From an uncultured Cellulomonadaceae bacterium (GTDB lineage: Bacteria > Actinomycetota > Actinomycetes > Actinomycetales > Cellulomonadaceae), in NCBI GenBank assembly GCA_947495165.1, contig CANLXM010000001.1, forward strand, positions 186,001 to 250,000: DNA of 64,000 nt, read 5' to 3'. Below, piece by piece: positions 1-8,994 of this stretch (its first letter is position 1; the number at the start of each line of letters is the position of its first letter). Made by a program: the position numbers and the translations under genes. The notes beneath the pieces were generated by a model. That model did not search any database. It saw nothing but the letters and a program-made list of their open reading frames with translations, and was not told where the DNA came from.

Positions 1-3000
1 ACGCACCTGAGGTCGGCGTACGCCGGACCTGACGGCGGTGACGCAGAGCTGATCCAGAACCCGCCGAACAGGCAGTACGCAGTCGGGATGCTGTTCCCGC
101 GCGAAGCCGCGCCCGAGTCCGAGGAGGGCGCTGGCGCACTCGAGAGCGCCGAGGCGGACGTTGACGGCATGACGGCGTTCGACGGTGAGGTCGAGGAGAA
201 CGGAGCGGCTGTTCCGATCGCGGAGGACTGGCGGCCGTCGTCTGCGGCGATCTCGTTCATCACCGACGACAAAGCCGTCGTGTGCGACTTCGCCGGTGCG
301 ACATACGCCGCCGCCGATGGTGACGGGCCACCGAGCTGGCGCCGCACGCCCTTTGCTGTCACAGGGCTTGTGCTCGGCCCCGACTGTCGAGTCCACGAGC
401 AGACCGTGGGTGACGTGCCGATCGAGATCGGCTCACGCTGGCGCGCGATCGGCGACGCTCACCTCGTCACCGTCCACGTGCGCGTGCTGGCAACCTCGAC
501 CGGCGACGACCGGCTTGACGCCACCAAGATGCTGTACCAGGTCGCGCTCGCCGTTTCCCCCGGCACTGCCGGGAGGATCCGCGAGTACGACACGCGCCGC
601 GGGTTCGACGTCGACGACGAGTCAGCGGAACTGCGTCTGAGGTTCAGGAAGCGCAAGGTGTACGCCGTGGGCCACGGGATGGCTGCCGACTGGACCGTGT
701 CGCACGGTGAGTGCACACAGGTTCGGCTCGAGCCGGTCCCGCATTTTGTCGTTCCCGACGTTGAGACGACAGGGTTCAAGGACTTGACGCTGGAGGCCGA
801 CGCCCTGCGGCTCGATCGCCTTGCGGAACTGGACACAAACACCGAACAGGTGCTCGCCTCATTGTCCGCCTTCGTGACCGCGTTCGGACGGTGGGTCGAG
901 GAACAGCAGGGACGGATCGCTGACTTTGGGCCCGACCGTGCGGTGGCAATGCGTATAGTCGAGCGCTCGACCGTCGCCTTGGTGCGCATGAAGCGATCGC
1001 TCGAGTTGCTCGGGTCCGACGAGAGCGCCACGCTCAGGACTGCGTTCTCGCTCGCAATGGCCGCGATGCGCCTGCAAATGCGGCAGGCAGCGCTCAACCG
1101 CGACGGAAGCTTGCCAGAACCGCGATGGCGCCCGTTCCAGTTGGGCTTCCTGCTGGTCTCCCTCGCATCCACGGTCGACGACACGCACGAAGAGCGAGGA
1201 CTCGTCGACCTAATCTGGTTCCCGACGGGTGGCGGAAAGACCGAGGCCTACCTTGGTCTGGCAGCGATCGAGATCTTCCGCCGGCGACTGGCCGACGGCC
1301 CCGCTGGCGGTGGTACCGCAGTGCTCACGCGCTACACACTTCGCCTGCTCACCTCTCAGCAGTTCCAGCGTGCTGCCTCGCTCGTGTGTGCGATGGAGAT
1401 GCTCCGCCGTACAGATCGGCTCGGAGACCCTCGCGCCAAGGGCATGGCCCCATTCTCGATCGGGTTGTGGGTCGGCAACGAGGTCACTCCCGGCACCCGG
1501 CGCGACGCCAAGGCCGCTCTCGAGCGTCTGCACAAGGCGGCACGACCTGAGGAGGCGAACCAGTTCCAGGTCGAGAGCTGCCCATGGTGCGGCACACCGC
1601 TTCTACCCAGCATCCGCTCGTCCCGGCTGAGCGCGTACGGGGTCCGGTTGGTCGGGCGCGATGTGGTCATCCACTGCGTGAACCCTTCGTGCGACTTTTC
1701 GGACGAGATCCCCGTGCGGGTCGTCGACGAGATGCTCTATGAGACCCCGCCGACGATCCTTCTCGCGACCGTCGACAAGTTCGCGCGGCTGCAGTTCCGG
1801 CCTGAGGCCGGTCGTCTACTCGGCTTGGACACGGCGTTCCGGCAGCCGTCGATGATCATCCAGGACGAATTGCACCTGCTCTCCGGGCCTCTGGGCACGA
1901 CCGTCGCGGTGTTCGACGCCGTGATCCAGATCCTGCTCGCCGCCAACGGGTCGACACCGAAGATCGTGGCGTCGACGGCGACGATACGGGCGTCGGACGA
2001 ACAGGTGCAGAACCTGTACGGACGGCCGGTTGCCCTGTACCCCCCGTCAGGCCTCGACGACGACCAGACCTTCTTCTCGCGCCCGGTCGAGAGCGGCGAG
2101 GGACGCCTCTATCTCGGGCTCATGCCACAGGCCTTGTCGCAAATGTCAGCGACCGTGTCTGCGGCGGCACCCCTGATCGAGATCCCGACGATTCTCAGCA
2201 AGCACCCGGAAGCCGGGATGAGCCTAGACGCGTACTGGACCGCGGTCATCTACCACAACAGCTTGCGCGAACTAGGGCGCACCGGCACCCTCGTGGTCGA
2301 TGACGTGAACGCACGCCTCGAGCCCCGCGCAGACCGGCTAGGACACGAGTTCCGTACAGTTCGCGCCGGGCGCGTCCTGGAACTGACGAGTCGGCGAGGG
2401 CCAGAGGAACTGCCGAACGACCTGCGTGAGTTGGGTCGAAGCGCCGACGAGTCGGAGCAGGCCGTCGACGTCGTCCTCTCGTCAAACATGCTCTCTGTCG
2501 GGATCGACATCCCGCGCCTCGCCCTGATGCTCATGGTCGGTCAGCCCAGGACCACCTCGGAGTACATCCAGGCGACAAGCCGCGTCGGCCGAGGCAAGGT
2601 CCGTGGTGTCGTGACGACGCTGTTCCGCTCCAACCGAGCGCGGGACCGATCCCACTTTGAAACTTTCCGGGGCTATCACGAGGCCCTGTACCGAAGCGTG
2701 GAGCCGACGAGCGTCACCCCGTGGTCGCTCGCGTCTCGCGAGCGATCGCTCGCGGGTGCGCTGGTGGCGCTGATGCGCCACCTCGTGCCCGGCCTGGCGG
2801 CGAACGACGCGGCCAAGAACCTCGACCTCGACAACCCAGCGCAGCGTGCGACGGTCGAGGCGCTCGTCGAGCGCTTCCTCGAGCTGGTCGACAAAGCCGA
2901 TTGCATCGAAACGTCGGACACGCGTGAGCGCATCGATGTCTTGCTCAACCAGTGGGACCGACGCGCTCGCGACGCTCAAGAGGCAGCCGAGGACCTGCTG

Positions 3001-3156
3001 TACGACCGTGCCAAAGCCGACGACAAGGCGTTGCTCAAGCGCTTCGGGCAGTCGGGAGAGGGCTGGCTCGTTGCCGACTCCATGCGGTCGGTCGAGCCCA
3101 ACGTTGCCGTAGAGGTGCGCGAACCGTTCGAGGAGAGGTCCAGTGCGGCGGATTAA
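1..3156 (+). CDS. drmA: DISARM helicase DrmA (5' end outside window)
   Basis: The frame is open from base 1, so the N-terminus lies outside; 1051 residues are visible. Counting from base 1, a Walker A (TGGGKT, about 409-414), a DEAD-like Walker B (QDELH, about 621-625), an SF2 motif III (STATI, about 658) and an arginine-finger motif VI (SRVGRGK, about 860) make this an SF2 helicase/translocase. Between motifs I and II sit CPWC (about 527) and CVNPSC (about 559), a likely zinc knuckle. In DISARM, DrmA works with DrmB on incoming phage DNA. The gene overlaps drmB by 14 bp, so the two are co-translated. The pairing with a DUF1998-type protein and a C5 methyltransferase decides the name; alone it would be a generic helicase. 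Confidence 0.85.
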   Translation, partial: THLRSAYAGPDGGDAELIQNPPNRQYAVGMLFPREAAPESEEGAGALESAEADVDGMTAFDGEVEENGAAVPIAEDWRPSSAAISFITDDKAVVCDFAGATYAAADGDGPPSWRRTPFAVTGLVLGPDCRVHEQTVGDVPIEIGSRWRAIGDAHLVTVHVRVLATSTGDDRLDATKMLYQVALAVSPGTAGRIREYDTRRGFDVDDESAELRLRFRKRKVYAVGHGMAADWTVSHGECTQVRLEPVPHFVVPDVETTGFKDLTLEADALRLDRLAELDTNTEQVLASLSAFVTAFGRWVEEQQGRIADFGPDRAVAMRIVERSTVALVRMKRSLELLGSDESATLRTAFSLAMAAMRLQMRQAALNRDGSLPEPRWRPFQLGFLLVSLASTVDDTHEERGLVDLIWFPTGGGKTEAYLGLAAIEIFRRRLADGPAGGGTAVLTRYTLRLLTSQQFQRAASLVCAMEMLRRTDRLGDPRAKGMAPFSIGLWVGNEVTPGTRRDAKAALERLHKAARPEEANQFQVESCPWCGTPLLPSIRSSRLSAYGVRLVGRDVVIHCVNPSCDFSDEIPVRVVDEMLYETPPTILLATVDKFARLQFRPEAGRLLGLDTAFRQPSMIIQDELHLLSGPLGTTVAVFDAVIQILLAANGSTPKIVASTATIRASDEQVQNLYGRPVALYPPSGLDDDQTFFSRPVESGEGRLYLGLMPQALSQMSATVSAAAPLIEIPTILSKHPEAGMSLDAYWTAVIYHNSLRELGRTGTLVVDDVNARLEPRADRLGHEFRTVRAGRVLELTSRRGPEELPNDLRELGRSADESEQAVDVVLSSNMLSVGIDIPRLALMLMVGQPRTTSEYIQATSRVGRGKVRGVVTTLFRSNRARDRSHFETFRGYHEALYRSVEPTSVTPWSLASRERSLAGALVALMRHLVPGLAANDAAKNLDLDNPAQRATVEALVERFLELVDKADCIETSDTRERIDVLLNQWDRRARDAQEAAEDLLYDRAKADDKALLKRFGQSGEGWLVADSMRSVEPNVAVEVREPFEERSSAAD

Positions 3157-4954
3157 ACACGACCTGCGATTGTCGGAAACCGTCTCGCCGTTCGGTGTGG
3201 GTGCCGTCGTCGACATCCGGGGTGAGTCCCTCATCGCTCCCGATACCTCATGGTGGGACGAACGCCACGCGCCCGAAGTTCACTGCGAGCGACTCGTCGA
3301 ACGCCTCGGTCCTAGTGTCCTGCGCGAAGCGCCGACCCACTCGGGTCGGGCAGGCAAGGACACTGCGGGCCTCCTGTACTGGCGGTTCCCCACGTGGCGG
3401 TTCTGCGAGCGTTGTTCCCGGCTGTCGCAGCGGACCAGCAAGGACCGGGGCAGGTGGTCCAACAGTTGCGACTGCGGCGGGATGCTCGTCCCGATGCGAT
3501 ACGTCGCGGTGTGCGAGAAGGGCAGCCACCTGCAGGACATTCCCTGGTTCATGTGGGCCCACCGCGGCCACGACGCGGGCGTCACCGAATCCGCCCGCCT
3601 TTGCCGGGCATACAAGGAACTGAGGTTCGTGCGTTCCGCACGGCACGGCGAGGGTCTGAAGTCCTTGCGCGTGGAGTGCGGCGGCTGCAGGCGCTCCCGC
3701 CCATTGTCCGACCTGGTCACGAGGGAGGCGCTGGGTCGCGACGGCATCCGGTGCAAGGGGATTCAGCCGTGGCAGGACACGTTGCCACCGAACCCGTGCG
3801 AACACCCCTTGTTCCCCGTCCAGCGCGGCGCGACCGGCAACTACATCGCGGAGCGGATCTCTGCGCTCGACATTCCTGAGGAGAAGCCGCCCTCGATCGC
3901 CTTCGCCGACGCGATCCGGGCACACGACGACTTTAGCCGAGTCGTCGCCGACAACGGCGGGCCAAAGGCGGAGTTGATCGCTGGCTGGATCGCCGACGAG
4001 GTGGGCGGCACCGTCGAAGACGTGCTCAAGCTGGCTGCGGCTGCCGACGAGCGGAGCAACGACGTGCTCGCCGATCTTAAAGACGGCGAGTGGGCAGCCT
4101 TCTTGAAGAAGCTCGCCCTGCCGGGACGGGACCGAAGCGAGAGCGACTTTGTCGTCGATGCGTGGTCGACGGCCGAGCAGCCCGGAGTTCCGGCCGCACT
4201 CGCGTCTCGGCTGACTGCCGTCGGGCAGGTCCGGCGGGTCCGCGAAGTGCGAGCACTCGTGGGGTTCCGCCGGTACTCCGCTGACGCCGAATTGATTCCG
4301 GCAGATCTGTCGACAAAGGGAAAGCGCAAGCCGACGCTGCCCGCCATCGAGATGTTCGGGGAAGGGATCTTCCTTCAGTTCAGTGAGGAGTTCCTTGCCG
4401 AGTGGGAGGAACGTGTCGAGGTCCGGGCGCGCGCCGGGATCTTGGTGAACCGTCGGGCGAGTACGGCATGGGCTCAGCGACTGGACGTCCCTGAAGCGCG
4501 CTTCATCGCGCTCCACACGACCGCCCACCTGCTGATCCGCCGACTGGCGTATGCGTCTGGGTATTCGTCTGCCTCGCTTCAAGAGCGGATCTACGCGCAC
4601 ACCGACCGTCCGGACCACACTGCGGGAATCCTCATCTACACGGCAGCAGGTGACGCGCAAGGCACCCTGGGAGGACTTGTTCGACTAGGCGATCCCGACA
4701 AGTTGGTTCCGTTGCTCCTCGCGGCGCTCGACGACGCCGACGTGTGCTCGAACGATCCAGTCTGTATCGAGAGCGACCGACAGGGAGCCTCAAGCCTCAA
4801 TCTGTCGGCCTGCCATGGTTGTGCGTTGGTGAGCGAGACGTCGTGCGAGACAGCCAACAGACTTCTCGACCGTCAACTTGTGCTCGGAGGACAGAACGTG
4901 ACCGGCTTCCTTGAGAGCGTGATCGACGACATTCGTGAACACAGCGCTTCCTGA
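3143..4954 (+). CDS. drmB: DISARM protein DrmB (DUF1998)
   Basis: A 603-residue protein from a GTG start inside the end of drmA. The C-terminal third has the DUF1998 pattern: a HTTAHLLIRRLA helix (about 455-467), then a cysteine cluster at about 534-572 (C-x6-C, a CHGC pair and a further Cys) typical of a metal site. A second Cys-rich patch lies near the N-terminus (FCERC at about 88, then CDCGG and a later Cys). DrmB is a core DISARM subunit that partners the DrmA helicase. It has no methyltransferase, nuclease or membrane signature. Length and order fit DISARM. Next comes a 556-bp gap, not the usual drmC. Confidence 0.85.
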   Translation: MRRIKHDLRLSETVSPFGVGAVVDIRGESLIAPDTSWWDERHAPEVHCERLVERLGPSVLREAPTHSGRAGKDTAGLLYWRFPTWRFCERCSRLSQRTSKDRGRWSNSCDCGGMLVPMRYVAVCEKGSHLQDIPWFMWAHRGHDAGVTESARLCRAYKELRFVRSARHGEGLKSLRVECGGCRRSRPLSDLVTREALGRDGIRCKGIQPWQDTLPPNPCEHPLFPVQRGATGNYIAERISALDIPEEKPPSIAFADAIRAHDDFSRVVADNGGPKAELIAGWIADEVGGTVEDVLKLAAAADERSNDVLADLKDGEWAAFLKKLALPGRDRSESDFVVDAWSTAEQPGVPAALASRLTAVGQVRRVREVRALVGFRRYSADAELIPADLSTKGKRKPTLPAIEMFGEGIFLQFSEEFLAEWEERVEVRARAGILVNRRASTAWAQRLDVPEARFIALHTTAHLLIRRLAYASGYSSASLQERIYAHTDRPDHTAGILIYTAAGDAQGTLGGLVRLGDPDKLVPLLLAALDDADVCSNDPVCIESDRQGASSLNLSACHGCALVSETSCETANRLLDRQLVLGGQNVTGFLESVIDDIREHSAS

Positions 4955-5510
4955 TCGATTCAGTGTTGTGCCGGGTGTCCGTCCGCCTGGGATGGCGGAG
5001 CAAACGCGGTCGGTAACCGGCTTTGGCGGCCTCGTCTCGCAGAACCGCGGCAGACCGTCCGCGGGCTCGCGCGATCGACTGTCCTCACATCCAGGGCCCG
5101 GCTTCGCCTGAGCTTGAGGACCCATCAGTCGGCGAATGCTCGCGGCTGCGTGTGGCGCTCCGGCCACCCGTGCCAGGAGCCCCACTGCGGAGCGTGGCGA
5201 CCCACGCTCGCGTAGAGGCGGATGTCGATGCTTCTCCCTCGCGTGCTCGGCACGGGAGCGTGACCCGGTAGCGAAGTCTGCGAGCATGCGAGACCCGGCG
5301 CATGTCGATTTGCGATCCCGCATCGCGTCACCAAGCCATGCGCATGCGAGGCTCGCGACAGGGGCGAAGACCTGGGGCAGGGGCGGACGAGGGACATCGA
5401 CTCGGCGGTACCTGCGACGGGAAGTCCGGCTCGGATCGTGCGTGGACCGCGACGTCGGTCGGACCATTTCCGCAGGTAGAGGGCAGGCCGGCAGCCGCTA
5501 GAATTCGAGG
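4955..5510. other. 556-bp gap in the DISARM locus, no gene supported
   Basis: No frame here has convincing coding features. Open frames of up to about 120 codons on both strands are Arg/Ser/Pro-rich and lack any motif; I looked for the HxK phospholipase-D signature of DrmC and did not find it. The only feature I support is the -10-like hexamer at the right end. The gap could be a decayed gene or a long regulatory spacer. Confidence 0.4.
5499..5504 (+). promoter_or_regulatory. -10 hexamer for a leaderless methyltransferase mRNA
   Basis: TAGAAT lies exactly 6 nt before the ATG at 5511, placing the expected transcript start at the start codon. No good -35 is visible. GAGG abuts the ATG, too close to act as a Shine-Dalgarno. 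Confidence 0.5.
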
Positions 5511-7034
5511 ATGAAGACCGAGGCGCGTCAGTGCGACCCCATCACAGTCCTGGACCTTTTCGCGGGCTGTGGGGGACTGACCGAGGGCTTCCATCAGTAC
5601 CGTCCTGAGGGCAGCGCTGGGCCGGTTTTCCGGAGCGTGGGCGCCGTCGAGTGGGAGCCCGCAGCGGCAGCCTCGTACGCGGCGAACTTCGGTGCAGGTT
5701 CGTTTCCGAGCGGCCGGTTTGACCCTCCAGAGATCGTCTGTCGCGACATCGTCGGTTGGGAACCGCCGTGGACGCCCGGCACCATCGACGTCGTCGTGGG
5801 CGGCCCGCCCTGCCAAGGGTTCTCGGGGCTCAATCGTGAGAAGGTGCGTGCGGAGCGCAATACCCTGTGGCAGGAGTTCATCCGCGTCGTGGTCGAACTC
5901 CAGCCGAAGGTCTTCGTCATCGAGAACGTCGACCGGTTTCTACGGTCCGTCGAGTTCAAGGATTTGAAGGAGCGGATCGGAGGCGCAGACCTCGTGAACT
6001 ACCGCCTTGTCGATCCGGGCACTAAGCCTGGCGAGACCGAATGGGAGCGCGACCGCCGCTACTTGCTGAACGCGGCCGACTTTGGAGCTCCTCAGGCGCG
6101 GAGGCGGGCCATTGTGATTGGAGTACGCACCGACGCCGATCTCTGTGTCGACTCGTTTCGCTATCCCGAGCCCTCGCACTCGAGAGATGCGCTCAGCAAC
6201 AAGTTGGTCGGCAAGGGACTCCACCAACCCCTCGGCGTCGGGGAACCGTGGGCGACTGTTGACGGACTGTTCAACGAGAGCGCACGCATGGAGATCGCCA
6301 CAGACCTACCGGTCTCCGAGCGAAGGTCGATCGAGGGAGTTGACGGCAAGTTTGCAGGACCGTTCCTGACCACCGACCTACACGTCGGCCGGAGACCCGA
6401 AGCACTATCGCTTTCGCGCTATGGGGCGATCCCCAAGAGTGGCAACCGCAAAAACCTGCGTGGCCGATACGTGTGCCGTTTTGAGGACGGTAGCGAACTC
6501 ATCATCCAGAAGGTCGGTGAGTATCGCGGGATCAATGGCCGTCTCATCGTGCTCGGCGCGCACGTGATCGTCGAGGACGGCGCCGCGACGACGCGACGGA
6601 TCACGGTGCGTTCGATCGAGGTGCTCGAAGGGGCAGACGAGATGGGCAACCGCCGGAGCAAGTCCGAGAAGTTCCGTGTCGTCGTGTGTGATGGTCAGAT
6701 TGGTCGCCGAGCGGAGCTCGAATACCTCTCCACCGAGGCATGGGACGCCCATGACGCGGGTGCTGGCGACGTCATGGGTCGGCTCCGGAGCGGTGAGCCT
6801 TCTGTGACGATCCGCACCGAGTTCTTCAAGCCCGAAAAGGGTAGATACCTCCACCCGACCGAGGATCGCCCCATCACGCACTTCGAGGCTGCGAGGCTTC
6901 AGGGGTTCCCAGAGACTTTCAGGTGGTACGGGTCGAAGATCGATATCGCGAAACAAATAGGCAACGCCGTACCGGTCCCCCTCGGCCGCAAAATCGCAGG
7001 GTCGATATACGAATATCTGCGCCACGCGGATTGA
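5511..7034 (+). CDS. drmMII: DNA (cytosine-5) methyltransferase, DISARM DrmMII-like
   Basis: 507 residues with the full C5-methylase motif series: motif I DLFAGCGGLTEGF (about 14-26, AdoMet), motif IV GGPPCQGFSG (about 97-106, catalytic Cys), motif VI ENV (about 137), motif VIII around QARRR, and motifs IX-X ending QIGNAV (about 482-487). The long stretch between VIII and IX is the variable target-recognition region. It transfers a methyl group to C5 of cytosine and, in class 2 DISARM, marks host DNA as self. It seems to have its own leaderless promoter, which fits methylation being established independently of drmAB. A lone type II methylase is the alternative, but drmAB directly upstream makes DISARM more likely. 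Confidence 0.85.
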   Translation: MKTEARQCDPITVLDLFAGCGGLTEGFHQYRPEGSAGPVFRSVGAVEWEPAAAASYAANFGAGSFPSGRFDPPEIVCRDIVGWEPPWTPGTIDVVVGGPPCQGFSGLNREKVRAERNTLWQEFIRVVVELQPKVFVIENVDRFLRSVEFKDLKERIGGADLVNYRLVDPGTKPGETEWERDRRYLLNAADFGAPQARRRAIVIGVRTDADLCVDSFRYPEPSHSRDALSNKLVGKGLHQPLGVGEPWATVDGLFNESARMEIATDLPVSERRSIEGVDGKFAGPFLTTDLHVGRRPEALSLSRYGAIPKSGNRKNLRGRYVCRFEDGSELIIQKVGEYRGINGRLIVLGAHVIVEDGAATTRRITVRSIEVLEGADEMGNRRSKSEKFRVVVCDGQIGRRAELEYLSTEAWDAHDAGAGDVMGRLRSGEPSVTIRTEFFKPEKGRYLHPTEDRPITHFEAARLQGFPETFRWYGSKIDIAKQIGNAVPVPLGRKIAGSIYEYLRHAD

Positions 7035-7373
7035 GTTGCGCGCTCCCGCGATTGCTCGGCGGGGACCGGCGCGGGCTCGCCGGGTTCAAGGACAACGTGG
7101 CCTCCACCATGAACGACAGCCTGGCCGCGAGTAGCCAGGAGCCGTTAGCCGGCTGGCCAACGGTCAAGAAGGTCGTCGGGCCGACGCTCTCATCGGACCA
7201 CCCGGGGTGGCGCTCAGACAGTCGTGACGCGCCCGCGACCGAGGGGAGCACCGTCGCGCGGTGTTGGGTTAGGGACGTGCGTCGCCCTGAAGGCGTCCGC
7301 GCGTGCGCGTCTGTCCGGCGAGCAGACCGAACTCGAGCGCCCGGTGCAACGCCGGGTGGAGCCGGGCCGCGAG
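7035..7373. other. Intergenic stretch at the DISARM border
   Basis: 339 bp between the methyltransferase stop and the convergent SDR stop. I see no ORF with family features, no clear terminator hairpin, no tRNA and no transposase remnant. It could hold the right end of the defence island, but no repeat marks an attachment site. Confidence 0.35.
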
Positions 7374-8903
7374 CTACCAGGCCGCCGGCTGGTAGTCCTT
7401 GAGGAAGCAGCCGAACTGGTCCTCGCCGGCCTCGCCCATGACGATCGGGTCGTAGACGCGGGCGGCGCCGTCGACCAGGTCGAGGGGTGCGTGGAAGCCC
7501 TCCTCGGCCAGGCGGACCTTCGTGGTGTGGGGTCGCTCGTCGGTGATCCAGCCGGTGTCGACCGAGGTCATGAGGATCTGGTCGGTCTCGAACATCTCGC
7601 GCGACGACGTGCGTGTGAGCATGTTGACCGCCGCCTTGGCCATATTGGTGTGCGGGTGCCCGGGGCCCTTGTAGCCGCGGCCGAACTGCCCCTCCATGGC
7701 CGAGACGTTCACGATGTACTTGCGGCGCGCGGTCGAGGCGCGCATCGCCGCGCGCAGGCGGGCGATCAGAATGAACGGCGCCGTCGAGTTGCAGAGCTGG
7801 ACCTCGAGCATCTCGAGCGGCGCGACCTCCTCGACCACCTGCACCCAGGAGTTCGACGACACTAGGTCCGGGACGAGCCCGGCGGCGTCGATCGCCGTGG
7901 CGTTCGCGACGCGCTCGAGCGAGGCCGAACCCGCCGTCAGGGCGAGCGAGGTCAGCAGCCCCGGCGCGGTCACGGACGCGTCCGCCATCGCGCTCACCTC
8001 GCGGTGCTCGTCGCGCCCGCCAGCCTGAACCGAAGCCTCGAGCGACGCGGGGTGCGCGTCGACGCTGCGCCCGTAGGTGGTCACGTGCGGCAGCAGACCG
8101 GCCGGGAGCGGCGCGGACTCCGCGGCCGCGAGCGGCGCGTACGCACCCGGGGACCGGCGCACGGTCTGGGCCGCGTTGTTGATGAGGATGTCGAGCGGAC
8201 CCTCGGCCGCGACGTCGTCGGCGAACGCCATGACCTGGGACGGGTCGCGCAGGTCGATGCCCACGATCTTCAGGCGGTGCAGCCAGTCGTCGGCGTCGGG
8301 CATGCCGGCGAAGCGGCGGATCGCGTCGTTGGGGAAGCGCGTGGTGATCGTGGTGTGCGCGCCGTCGCGCAGCAGGCGCAGCGCGATGTACATGCCGATC
8401 TTCGCGCGCCCGCCCGTGAGCACCGCGCGGCGCCCGGTGAGGTCCGTTCGGGCGTCCCGCTTGGCGCGGTTGAACGCCGCGCACTCGGGGCACAGCTGGT
8501 GGTAGAAGACGTCGATGTCCTGGTACTCACGCTTGCAGACGTAGCAGCCCTGCGGCTTCTGCAGCCGCCCCGCGAAGGTGCTTGACGTCGTCATGGGCTT
8601 GAGCTCGATGCCCGCGGTCTCGTCGTCGATCCGCGTGGGCGAGCCCGTCGCGGTCGCCTCGATGACGGCGCGGTCAGCCTCCTGGATCGCCCGCTTGGCC
8701 TCGTCACGGCGCTGCTTCTTGACCGTCTTGTAGAGCTTCGCGGTGGCGCGCTGCAGGGCGATCTTGTCCGCGTGGTCGGGGTCGAGATCGTTGGCCTGCT
8801 CGAGCACGCGCAGGGCGAGGGCGAGCTCGGCGGGGTCGAGAGCGGTCACGCTCGCAGGCACGGCCGCGGGCGCGACGGAGTCAGCAGAATCTTCAGGGGG
8901 CAC
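7374..8903 (-). CDS. SDR-family oxidoreductase with N-terminal Cys motif
   Basis: 509 residues, GTG start. The N-terminal 130 residues are helical and charged, then a knuckle-like region (CYVCKREY and CPEC, about 110-135) precedes a Rossmann fold with TGGRAKIG near residue 160. The C-terminal half follows short-chain dehydrogenases to the active-site lysine, but the usual YxxxK reads TNMAK, so the catalytic Tyr is replaced by Thr. A non-standard reaction or a structural/regulatory role is therefore possible. Substrate unknown. It diverges from the gene at 8995, and a GATAAT hexamer 6 nt before the GTG suggests a leaderless mRNA. Confidence 0.7.
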   Translation of the reverse strand: MPPEDSADSVAPAAVPASVTALDPAELALALRVLEQANDLDPDHADKIALQRATAKLYKTVKKQRRDEAKRAIQEADRAVIEATATGSPTRIDDETAGIELKPMTTSSTFAGRLQKPQGCYVCKREYQDIDVFYHQLCPECAAFNRAKRDARTDLTGRRAVLTGGRAKIGMYIALRLLRDGAHTTITTRFPNDAIRRFAGMPDADDWLHRLKIVGIDLRDPSQVMAFADDVAAEGPLDILINNAAQTVRRSPGAYAPLAAAESAPLPAGLLPHVTTYGRSVDAHPASLEASVQAGGRDEHREVSAMADASVTAPGLLTSLALTAGSASLERVANATAIDAAGLVPDLVSSNSWVQVVEEVAPLEMLEVQLCNSTAPFILIARLRAAMRASTARRKYIVNVSAMEGQFGRGYKGPGHPHTNMAKAAVNMLTRTSSREMFETDQILMTSVDTGWITDERPHTTKVRLAEEGFHAPLDLVDGAARVYDPIVMGEAGEDQFGCFLKDYQPAAW

Positions 8904-8994
8904 CCGACGATTATCGCCGCCCGACCCGGCCCAGCGGAACGCCCGCGCGCGGTGACCTTGGGTACAGCGAGCGGATCAGGACTAGCCTCGGCAG
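8904..8994. promoter_or_regulatory. Divergent pair of leaderless promoters
   Basis: On the minus strand GATAAT (8915-8910) is 6 nt from the GTG at 8903. On the plus strand TAGCCT (8983-8988) is 6 nt from the ATG at 8995, with a weak TTGGGT at 8958-8963. Neither start has a Shine-Dalgarno. Confidence 0.5.

Noticed and set aside
5136..5501. 121-codon frame in the DISARM gap as a drmC remnant
   Set aside because: No HxK motif, no hydrophobic core, no ribosome site; composition like random GC-rich sequence.
7035..7373. Possible insertion sequence or att site at the DISARM border
   Set aside because: No inverted ends, transposase motif or tRNA found.
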